Source: Candidatus Methanophagales archaeon (GTDB taxonomy: Archaea; Halobacteriota; Syntropharchaeia; Alkanophagales; Methanospirareceae). From it: a stretch of 8,844 bases of DNA. The notes under the pieces are model-generated. The model made no database searches and was not told the DNA's origin. It saw only the letters and a program-made list of their open reading frames with translations. Positions 1 through 6,090 of the stretch are shown piece after piece. Every line of letters begins with the position of its first letter. Within the stretch, counting starts at the first letter, position 1. Location: assembly GCA_023131215.1 (NCBI GenBank), contig JAGLZV010000053.1:1-8844 (forward strand), in the 5' to 3' direction. A program made the translations under genes and the position numbers.

Positions 1-59
1 GCAGGGCATAAAATCGCTAACAATGGTATGAAACTATAAACTATTGATCCATCCGTCAT
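1..59 (-). CDS. Membrane protein N-terminus (partial), next gene of the Mrp-like operon
   Basis: Only the first 19 codons and two bases lie in the window; the gene continues beyond position 1. The start ATG (59-57) overlaps the TGA stop (58-56) of the antiporter gene as ATGA, the usual sign of translational coupling. A G-rich Shine-Dalgarno-like stretch (GGGGGTGGT, minus strand, about 68-76) precedes it inside the upstream gene. The visible peptide, MTDGSIVYSFIPLLAILCP, has a short polar head followed by a hydrophobic run, as in the first membrane helix of antiporter-like subunits (MrpD/NuoL/M/N type). A second MrpD-like or other Mrp/Mbh-type subunit is a reasonable guess from context, but the fragment is too short to name the family. 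Confidence 0.6.
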   Translation of the reverse strand, partial: MTDGSIVYSFIPLLAILCP

Positions 60-1585
60 GGCACTACCACCCCCTTCAATGTAGTAACTGCCTGCTCAAC
101 TATTGGGAATAATGGTGCCTTCTCACCCGCAAGCCAGAGGATAGCAATGATGATGCAGAGAGAACCGAGAATTAAAGCAGGAAGAACCATGCTCACCGGT
201 GCTTCATCTTTTTTTATTTCGTTCTCTCCTTCTTCCTCCCCCTCCTTCCGCACAAAATACATGCGCTCAATAACTCGCCAGAAATAGACGAGGTTGAGAA
301 GCGTGCTGGCAAGTATAACGGCTACAAAACCGTATTCCACAGCTTCTAAAGACGCCGCCAGTAAGCACAATTTCGTTATAAATCCCACAGTTGGCGGCAC
401 CCCTATCATTGATAGCGCGGCTATCGTGAAAGCCGCACATGTGTAAGGCATCTTCTTCCCCAATCCCTCGAAATCCCTTATGTTCCATAATCCCGTCCGG
501 TATATAATAGCGCCGGCGACCAGGAACAGGCATCCTTTCGTTATTGCATGATTCAATATATGCATCAATGCGCCGTATAGTCCCCATTGTGTGGAATAGA
601 GCCCCACACCAAGCACTATATAGCCTATTTGTGAGACACTGGAATAAGCAAGCATTCTCTTCAAATTAGTCTGCATTATTGCAATAAGCGAGCCCACGAT
701 GATGGCTATTGCCGCTATCCAGGAGATAGCAGTGGCAATGGGCACGTAAATCTCGATGAAATCCGTGGTGAAGACGGAAAAAAAGACCCTTATAAATGCA
801 TAAATCGAAACTTTTGACATCGCCGCCGCTATTATCACAGTAACCGCTGATGGAGCATACGTATATGCGTCGGGTTGCCAGATATGAAGCGGGAAGAGCG
901 CCATTTTTATGCTCATTCCAACGACGAAGAAGACGAAAGCCGCTTGCACTACTTTATTCTCGTACAGCGGTGGTAGGAGGTACGAAAGGTCCGCCATGTT
1001 AAGCGAGCCTGTCACAGCATACAGGAAACCCACGCCAAGAAGGTAGAAGCAAGCACCTATTGAGCCCATAATCACGTAGTTATAGCTCGCTTTCAGCGCT
1101 CTCCCACCCGCAACAGCTATTAACGCATACGCCGCTAAAGAGGTTATCTCCAGGAATACATACAAGTTGAATATATCCCCGGTTACCGTTATACCGCATA
1201 AACCGGTGATAAGAAGTTGAAAGACCACATAGAACGGCACGGTCTTATGAGGCTGCTCGCGCTCTATGCTTCTCTTTGCATATATTGCCGTTAATAAGCA
1301 GATGAATAGAACTATAACCAACACGTATGCATTGAATGCATCTATAACGTATTCTATGCCCCAGGGGGGCGCCCATCCACCCAGCCAGTAATGTATCGTT
1401 CCACGAGTTACGACCTGGTGTAAAATGAAAAAAGCGAGCAATAGTTGCACGGAAATGGTTGCGAGGGAAATAGGCAAACAGGTCTTCTTATTCCACCACC
1501 CTGCAACCAAAATAGTGAATGCAGAAAGCAGGGAGATTACAATGACAAGCACTGGGAAATGGTCAGCTAAAAGCAATGTTACCAC
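56..1585 (-). CDS. mrpD: MrpD-like proton/cation antiporter membrane subunit
   Basis: This is an integral membrane protein of the complex I antiporter-like family (Proton_antipo_M, MrpD/MnhD/NuoM/NuoN group). It moves protons, possibly in exchange for sodium, either in an Mrp complex or as part of a membrane hydrogenase or complex I-like machine. At 509 residues it is normal for MrpD. Expected charged residues are present: E146 in the NLYVFLEITSLAAY segment, K227 and H234 in IKMALFPLHIW.PDAY, K258 in MSKVSIYAF, K350 after HILNHAITK, and K405 in FITKL. Hydrophobic segments fill most of the chain; a charged loop lies at about 446-461 before the last helix. The start is GTG (1585-1583), chosen because AAGGAG sits 5 nt upstream and a TATA box lies at a fitting distance. 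It is first in its transcript and overlaps the next gene by ATGA. MrpD is preferred over NuoM/N by overall resemblance; a Mbh/Mbx-type subunit remains possible. Confidence 0.88.
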   Translation of the reverse strand: MVTLLLADHFPVLVIVISLLSAFTILVAGWWNKKTCLPISLATISVQLLLAFFILHQVVTRGTIHYWLGGWAPPWGIEYVIDAFNAYVLVIVLFICLLTAIYAKRSIEREQPHKTVPFYVVFQLLITGLCGITVTGDIFNLYVFLEITSLAAYALIAVAGGRALKASYNYVIMGSIGACFYLLGVGFLYAVTGSLNMADLSYLLPPLYENKVVQAAFVFFVVGMSIKMALFPLHIWQPDAYTYAPSAVTVIIAAAMSKVSIYAFIRVFFSVFTTDFIEIYVPIATAISWIAAIAIIVGSLIAIMQTNLKRMLAYSSVSQIGYIVLGVGLYSTQWGLYGALMHILNHAITKGCLFLVAGAIIYRTGLWNIRDFEGLGKKMPYTCAAFTIAALSMIGVPPTVGFITKLCLLAASLEAVEYGFVAVILASTLLNLVYFWRVIERMYFVRKEGEEEGENEIKKDEAPVSMVLPALILGSLCIIIAILWLAGEKAPLFPIVEQAVTTLKGVVVP

Positions 1586-1590
1586 CTTTT

Positions 1591-1596
1591 CTCCTT
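1591..1596 (-). promoter_or_regulatory. Ribosome binding site of the antiporter gene
   Basis: AAGGAG on the minus strand, 5 nt before the GTG at 1585-1583. It supports this GTG as the start although it is not ATG. Confidence 0.7.
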
Positions 1597-1621
1597 CATC
1601 TCCAACATATTCTGTGCAACG

Positions 1622-1632
1622 TTTTATATATA
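1622..1632 (-). promoter_or_regulatory. Archaeal TATA box for the antiporter operon
   Basis: TATATATAAAA on the minus strand, preceded by a purine-rich CGAAAAA that fits a BRE element. With the usual spacing of about 25 nt, transcription would start near 1602. That gives a leader of roughly 17 nt that just contains the AAGGAG site. The box and distances are seen in the sequence; the start site is inferred. Confidence 0.65.
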
Positions 1633-1763
1633 TTTTTCGTTTTTTTTGATGTAGATGCAGGAATGAGAAATATGCTTATTGATAGGAAATAATCTTTGTT
1701 GGAGGAGTTAGAAATATGCATCTCCTGATATGAATCATTCTCAAAGTTATACCAAGAAAAATC

Positions 1764-1781
1764 TATTGATAATTATTGATA
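1764..1781 (+). promoter_or_regulatory. Tandem TATTGATA motif, possible operator
   Basis: Two exact copies of TATTGATA (1764-1771 and 1774-1781) start 10 bp apart, one helical turn. The pair ends 3 bp before the plus-strand TATA box, over the BRE position. A regulator bound here would be placed to hinder or recruit TFB/TBP. The repeat is seen; the regulatory role is inferred, and the AT-rich background lowers certainty. Confidence 0.35.
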
Positions 1782-1784
1782 CTG

Positions 1785-1794
1785 TTTAAATAAA
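1785..1794 (+). promoter_or_regulatory. Archaeal TATA box for the FmdE-transporter operon
   Basis: TTTAAATAAA is centred about 27 nt upstream of the ATG at 1817, the distance expected between an archaeal TATA box and a transcription start. No Shine-Dalgarno sequence lies between the box and the ATG. The transcript therefore probably begins at or within a few bases of the start codon (leaderless). Confidence 0.6.
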
Positions 1795-1816
1795 AGTAAT
1801 ATCTACAATTGATGTG

Positions 1817-2557
1817 ATGGAAATAGTAGAAGAAAAGGGAAGGGGGAATCCAATTAGGGAGGAAATCGAGAAGTTAATTGAAGCAGGAAATCTTAGAGGC
1901 TTACTTTATAAGGCTGGCGAGTTGCATGGGCATCTCTGCAGCTATCTGGCATACGGGGTGAAGGCAGGCTATATTGCGATGCGTGAATTAGGAGTGAAAA
2001 GCAGGGGAATGGAAGAGGTAATTGCGATTATTGAGACTAATAACTGTTTCAGTGACGGCGTTCAAATGGTTACTGGCTGTTCCTTTGGGAACAACGCTCT
2101 GATCTATCGAGATTTCGGCAAGACCGCGGTGACCGTGGCGAAAAGGGATGGGACGACGATAAGAATTGCTTTAAACCCTGACTTTGAAGGTTCTCGTGAA
2201 AAGGAGTATCCAGAAGCACATGAGCTGTTCGATAAGATTGTTGGTAAGCGCGAGAAGGCAACACCGGAGGAACATAAAAGATTGATGCAGCTATTTGCAG
2301 AAATGTCAATCACGGAATTGAATAAACCGGCAGATGAGCTGTTTATAATAAAGCGTCAGAAAATTGTAGTGCCTGAGTACGCTCCCATGTTTGATTCGGT
2401 GAAGTGTTCGATTTGTGGAGAGAACGTAATGAAAACTCGAGCTGTGACCGAGAACGGGGAATATCTTTGCATCCCATGCTCCAACCGGGGATACTTTCAG
2501 ATGGATGGGCCGGGTATTTCCATGAAGGAAGGAGGTGCTAACGAAGATGAAGAATAA
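1817..2557 (+). CDS. FmdE-family protein with C-terminal zinc ribbon
   Basis: This 246-residue soluble, cytoplasmic protein of the FmdE family (PF02663) is named after a gene of the molybdenum formylmethanofuran dehydrogenase operon. Family members bind metal through a conserved His/Cys site, but their biochemical role is not settled. Residues 30-125 hold the core: HGHLC (H37, H39, C41), NNCFSDGVQ (C77, D80), TGCSFGNNALIYRDFGK (C88). Residues 197-221 form a zinc ribbon with CxxC pairs C197/C200 and C218/C221. The usual CPG after HGHL is CSY here, and NNCFSDGVQ replaces the more common DACGVDA-like motif as I recall it. The neighbours suggest a transporter-linked subfamily. ATG 1817 is preferred over the GTG at 1814 because the TATA spacing suggests a leaderless message; either is possible. 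It is first in the operon, and its end overlaps the receptor gene by 11 nt. No fwd/fmd subunits are nearby, so it is not evidently part of formylmethanofuran dehydrogenase. Confidence 0.88.
   Translation: MEIVEEKGRGNPIREEIEKLIEAGNLRGLLYKAGELHGHLCSYLAYGVKAGYIAMRELGVKSRGMEEVIAIIETNNCFSDGVQMVTGCSFGNNALIYRDFGKTAVTVAKRDGTTIRIALNPDFEGSREKEYPEAHELFDKIVGKREKATPEEHKRLMQLFAEMSITELNKPADELFIIKRQKIVVPEYAPMFDSVKCSICGENVMKTRAVTENGEYLCIPCSNRGYFQMDGPGISMKEGGANEDEE
2531..2536 (+). promoter_or_regulatory. Ribosome binding site that decides the receptor start
   Basis: GGAGGT, a near-perfect match to the archaeal anti-Shine-Dalgarno, lies inside the FmdE gene, 10 nt before ATG 2547. A GTG at 2535 is in frame but overlaps this site, so ATG 2547 is the likelier start. 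Confidence 0.75.
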
Positions 2558-4250
2558 AAATATCGCAATTGCAACGTTAGTATCAATTCTACTGGTCTCT
2601 TCATCAGTGGGCTTGTCTATCGCCAGCTCAGGTTCTGAGACCGCAAAAGCAGGAGAGGTAATCTATACAATTGCTGATCCCACTGGTGATTGGGGCTATC
2701 CCTCTCCTCATGGACACTATCCACGGGGTCCGGGGTACGTAAGGATGAGCTTCATCTTTGACACTTTGGTATGGAAGGACACACGAGGTTTCGTACCTGC
2801 ACTTGCCACAGACTGGGAGTACCTCGAAGAAGAAAATGCGTATCTTTTCCACCTGCGTAAAGACGTTACCTGGCACGATGGCGAGAAGTTTACGGCTGAA
2901 GATGTCGCTTTTACCTTCAATTATGTTAAGGAACACCCCAGTTGGTGGGTGGACCTTAAATCCGTAAAGCAAGTTGAGGTACTTGACGAATATACCGTAA
3001 AAATCTACTTGACGGAGCCGTGTGCACCCTTCCTTAACGACGATGCCGGCACATTAGCCATCCTTCCAAAACATATATGGCAGGATGTCAAAAATCCAAA
3101 CGAATTTGTAAACGAGGAAGCGCTGATAGGTACCGGACCATTCAAGCTCGTTGATTACAGCAAAACACATGGCACCTACCTCTATAAAGCCTACGAAGAT
3201 TACTATCTAGGAAAGCCAGAAATAGAACGACTAAAATTTGTAAAGATCAGCGAGGAGATGGCTTCTACGGCATTAATGAGAGGAGAAGTCAACGCTACTG
3301 CTATTCCACCGGAAACCGTGGAGGAGGTTAACGGGAAGGGCTTCACGGTAATAAACCAATCCGGGAATTGGAATGCCAAGCTAATGATAAATCACGAAAA
3401 AGAGCCCATATCTTCTAAAGAGTTCAGACATGCCCTCGCCTATGCAATAAACCGGGATGACCTGGTGGAAATCGCACAACGGGGTCATGCAATTCGAGGA
3501 AGCCCCGGGATGCTTTCTCCTAACAGCCCCTACTACAATCCCAACATCGTAAAATATGAATACAACCCACAGCGTGCAAAGGATATTTTGGAAAGCCAGG
3601 GATACCAACTGAAAGAGGACGGTTACTATTGGAAAGATGGGGAAATACTTGAACTCGAACTTATAACGGCTCCGCGTATGGGTTTTGAACGTGTCGCTGA
3701 GATAATTGCGCGACAGTTGGGGGAAGCAGGGATAAAAGTCAGCGTCAGAAGCCTTGAATGGAAAACCCTCGATTCCAGGGTAATGAATCAGCAATTTGAT
3801 TTGGCTATAAGCGGTCATGGTGGAATCGGTGGCGACCCATCAATTCTGAATAAAGTAATTCTTGGCAAGTTCGGATACAGTGCGAATTACACAAAAAATG
3901 AGTCCTTGAAGCAGTTGCTCGAAGCACATTTGCATGAGATGGACGAGGAAAAGAGGAAGGAGATAGTGCGTGAAATTCAGAAGATATACGCAGAGGAGCT
4001 CCCTGCTTTGACACTTTACTACCCGAAGTGGTACTGGGGACATGAAGGCAGCGTTGACATTTATTATACCATGGGCGGTATTGCAAGGGGCATTCCCATC
4101 CCTCTGAACATGCTGGCTTTTATGGAATACCAAGCAAAGGTAAAGGCTCCCACAGCCACAGAAGCACCAGTACCGGGATTTGAACCCGCAATTTCGCTAC
4201 TTGTGCTAATTACGGTAGCGTATCTGATAAGAAGACGAAGAAAGCACTGA
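2547..4250 (+). CDS. ABC transporter substrate-binding protein, peptide/nickel family, with PGF-CTERM tail
   Basis: This is the extracellular receptor of the importer, in family SBP_bac_5 (DppA/OppA/NikA-like), 567 residues from ATG 2547. Residues 1-30 are a Sec-type signal peptide: basic start, hydrophobic core IAIATLVSILLV, then small residues. It has no lipobox cysteine. The mature domain shows typical family features: WHDG at 109-112 followed by TAEDVAFTFN, then GTGPFKLVDY, FRHALAYAINRDDLVE and YNPQRAKDILE. A Thr/Pro/Ala linker leads to PGF at 543-545, a hydrophobic stretch and RRRRK at the end. This is the PGF-CTERM signal handled by archaeosortase A, so the protein is probably held at the surface by a C-terminal lipid. 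H55 and H57 in a Pro/Gly/Tyr-rich segment near the mature N-terminus are possible ligand contacts. The substrate cannot be read from the sequence: peptides, nickel chelates and other small ligands are all known in the family. Confidence 0.9.
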   Translation: MKNKNIAIATLVSILLVSSSVGLSIASSGSETAKAGEVIYTIADPTGDWGYPSPHGHYPRGPGYVRMSFIFDTLVWKDTRGFVPALATDWEYLEEENAYLFHLRKDVTWHDGEKFTAEDVAFTFNYVKEHPSWWVDLKSVKQVEVLDEYTVKIYLTEPCAPFLNDDAGTLAILPKHIWQDVKNPNEFVNEEALIGTGPFKLVDYSKTHGTYLYKAYEDYYLGKPEIERLKFVKISEEMASTALMRGEVNATAIPPETVEEVNGKGFTVINQSGNWNAKLMINHEKEPISSKEFRHALAYAINRDDLVEIAQRGHAIRGSPGMLSPNSPYYNPNIVKYEYNPQRAKDILESQGYQLKEDGYYWKDGEILELELITAPRMGFERVAEIIARQLGEAGIKVSVRSLEWKTLDSRVMNQQFDLAISGHGGIGGDPSILNKVILGKFGYSANYTKNESLKQLLEAHLHEMDEEKRKEIVREIQKIYAEELPALTLYYPKWYWGHEGSVDIYYTMGGIARGIPIPLNMLAFMEYQAKVKAPTATEAPVPGFEPAISLLVLITVAYLIRRRRKH

Positions 4251-4259
4251 CCGTAAAAA

Positions 4260-5243
4260 ATGAAGACGGCAAAAATTGGTAACTATGTGATAGCTTTCCT
4301 CATAATACTGTCCCTAAATTTTTTACTCCCGAGGATGATGCCGGGCGACCCGATTACTGCCATCTGTGGCGAAGAAGTTCTTGTAGAGATGACGCCGGAG
4401 CTGAGAACCGAACTTATGCACCGTTTTGCTTTAGACGAACCACTCTGGAAACAGTTCTTCGTTTATCTAACAAGCATTGTGCATGGCGATTTTGGATACT
4501 CATACTATTATAACGCTCCGGTATTGGAAGTGATTCTTGAAGCTCTCCCCTGGACCCTGCTTCTCCTTGGCTCATCGCTCATACTTTCCACTTTACTGAG
4601 CATAATTATGGGGATAGAATCAGGATGGAGACGTGGTAGAAACAGTGATAAATCCTTGCTCACCGCAACCATGGTTATAAACGGCTTTCCTAACTTCTTC
4701 ATCGGCATTATTCTGCTTCTATTATTTGGCGTTTATCTCGGCTTTCTACCACTTCAGGGTGCCAAAACACCTTACTCCGGTCTATCTGGTCTAAATCTCC
4801 TGCTTGATATAGCCCGGCACCTTGTCTTACCCCTTACCGCATTGACCTTAGCACAGATACCCAGTTCTTATCTCCTAATGAGGAATACGATGATCACCAC
4901 GCTAAAAGAGCCTTTTGTCCTGACGGCAAAAGCAAAAGGTCTATCCGATGCGTCAGTAAGGTATAAACACGCGGGTAGAAATGCAATACTCCCGATTGTC
5001 ACCACGACGGGCGTAAGAGTGGGAATTATCGTTACGGGTACACTTTTCATCGAAATGATTTTCTCCTATCCCGGTGTGGGACTTTTGATATATAACTCGC
5101 TGTTCATGCGGGATTATCCGATTCTGCAAGGCGCTTTCTTCATTGTAACGGTTTTTGTTATAGTTGCCAACTTCATTGTTGATTCACTGTATACAAAAAT
5201 CGACCCGAGAATAGGGATAGATGGGATAGAACATGCACATTAA
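4260..5243 (+). CDS. ABC transporter permease, DppB/NikB-like
   Basis: First channel subunit of the importer, 327 residues, BPD_transp_1 family. It has the typical DppB/NikB start, a hydrophobic helix ending in MPGDP (28-31), then an extracellular segment and several further helices. The cytoplasmic coupling (EAA) loop begins near residue 222 with TAKAKGLSDASVRYKHAGRN and would dock on one ATPase domain. The C-terminus shows the family pattern FSYPGVGLLIYNSLFMRDYP followed by a last helix and DPRIG. It starts 9 nt after the receptor gene with no clear Shine-Dalgarno, the only unlinked junction in the operon. It overlaps the next permease gene by 11 nt. Dpp, Opp and Nik permeases cannot be told apart by sequence at this level, so no symbol is given. 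Confidence 0.92.
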   Translation: MKTAKIGNYVIAFLIILSLNFLLPRMMPGDPITAICGEEVLVEMTPELRTELMHRFALDEPLWKQFFVYLTSIVHGDFGYSYYYNAPVLEVILEALPWTLLLLGSSLILSTLLSIIMGIESGWRRGRNSDKSLLTATMVINGFPNFFIGIILLLLFGVYLGFLPLQGAKTPYSGLSGLNLLLDIARHLVLPLTALTLAQIPSSYLLMRNTMITTLKEPFVLTAKAKGLSDASVRYKHAGRNAILPIVTTTGVRVGIIVTGTLFIEMIFSYPGVGLLIYNSLFMRDYPILQGAFFIVTVFVIVANFIVDSLYTKIDPRIGIDGIEHAH

Positions 5244-6090
5244 TTACTGGAAAGAACTGAAAAAGAGCACCTTTGGAAAGATCGGGTTAGCTATGCTCAT
5301 CTTAGTGGTCATTATCGCATCATCGTCTCCTCTTCTCGCTCGATATGACCCGGGTGAGCCAAGCCACTCAGCCCTAAAACCTCCTTCCATCGAGCATTGG
5401 TTGGGAACAAACGATGTAGGACAGGATATTTGGAGTCGCCTCGTATACGGTGCGAGAAACTCACTCCTAGTGGCTTTAGGTGTGGGTCTGTTCACAACTC
5501 TTCTCGGTACTGTTGCCGGTGCATCGGCTGCTTTGGTCGGCGGATTATACGAGAGAATAATGATGAGAATGGTAGATGCCCTCATTGCGATTCCTGCATT
5601 CATTGTAATCATTTTGGTCGCAGCCTATGTCCTGCCGAACGTTTGGACGCTTATCTTTCTCATTTCAATCTTAACATGGCAGGGAGGAGCGAGAATAGTA
5701 AGAGCTCAAACTCTGTCACTTAAGGAAAGAATGCATGTTTACGCTGCAAGAGCATTTGGAGCAAATAAGCTGTATATCACAACCCGACATATAATACCCG
5801 AACTCGGGCCAATTCTGTTCGCGGTATTTATCCATAGTGCAACGAGGGGTGTATTCATGGAAGCGGGATTGGCGTTCCTCGGCATAGCTGACATCTCAAC
5901 AGTGAGTTGGGGGCTGATGATGCATTACGCACTCAAATTCTACTACCTCGAGGTTTGGAAGTGGTGGCTACTTCCGACTGGACTTGCTCTTTCAGTTACG
6001 ATAATGGCTTTCGTTTTCATTGGACATGCGCTTGAAACGGCAATGGACCCACGGCTAAGGGAGATGGAGAGGGAGGATTGGCAATGTTAG
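5233..6090 (+). CDS. ABC transporter permease, DppC/NikC-like
   Basis: Second channel subunit, 285 residues, BPD_transp_1 family with the short N-terminal helix of the OppC/DppC type. Diagnostic stretches are HWLGTNDVGQDIWSRLVYGAR after the first helix, typical of the family, and the coupling loop AARAFGANKLYITTRHIIPE from about residue 171. Near the end are AGLAFLGI, WGLMMHYAL and the closing MDPRLRE motif. It begins inside the last codons of the first permease (ATG 5233) and its own end overlaps the ATPase gene by 7 nt, so the two permeases and the motor are probably translated together. Five to six membrane helices are expected. Substrate specificity is not evident. Confidence 0.92.
   Translation: MHINYWKELKKSTFGKIGLAMLILVVIIASSSPLLARYDPGEPSHSALKPPSIEHWLGTNDVGQDIWSRLVYGARNSLLVALGVGLFTTLLGTVAGASAALVGGLYERIMMRMVDALIAIPAFIVIILVAAYVLPNVWTLIFLISILTWQGGARIVRAQTLSLKERMHVYAARAFGANKLYITTRHIIPELGPILFAVFIHSATRGVFMEAGLAFLGIADISTVSWGLMMHYALKFYYLEVWKWWLLPTGLALSVTIMAFVFIGHALETAMDPRLREMEREDWQC
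6071..6076 (+). promoter_or_regulatory. Ribosome binding site that decides the ATPase start
   Basis: GGGAGG lies 7 nt before ATG 6084. An in-frame TTG at 6078 would begin just one base after the site, too close, so ATG 6084 is chosen. Confidence 0.7.

Larger units (their letters stand above)
1586..1816. other. Divergent intergenic regulatory region
   Basis: This 231-nt AT-rich region separates the minus-strand antiporter operon from the plus-strand FmdE-transporter operon. It holds a TATA box for each direction (minus 1632-1622, plus 1785-1794). It also holds the 8-mer TATTGATA three times (1677-1684, 1764-1771, 1774-1781) and a 10-bp direct repeat AGAAATATGC (1666-1675, 1710-1719). A weak inverted repeat, AGGAG/CTCCT (1703-1707 and 1722-1726), surrounds an ATGCAT palindrome. 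I see no RNA gene or convincing small ORF. Confidence 0.6.

Noticed and set aside
1579..1608. Tiny ORF (ATG to TAA, 9 codons, minus strand) overlapping the GTG start of the antiporter gene
   Set aside because: The ATG would be only a few bases from the inferred transcript start, has no ribosome binding site, and nothing supports a leader peptide.
1425..1649. Plus-strand open frame running from the antiporter gene into the intergenic region
   Set aside because: It is mostly the antisense of the antiporter N-terminus, has no ribosome binding site or promoter, and ends across the opposing TATA box.
1703..1726. Hairpin AGGAG...CTCCT around ATGCAT as a riboswitch or attenuator
   Set aside because: The stem is only 5 bp, and with a leaderless FmdE transcript this stretch would not be transcribed from the plus-strand promoter.
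1817..2557. Calling the first gene a formylmethanofuran dehydrogenase subunit
   Set aside because: No fwd/fmd subunits are nearby and the FmdE family is widespread outside methanogenesis; the operon context is transport.
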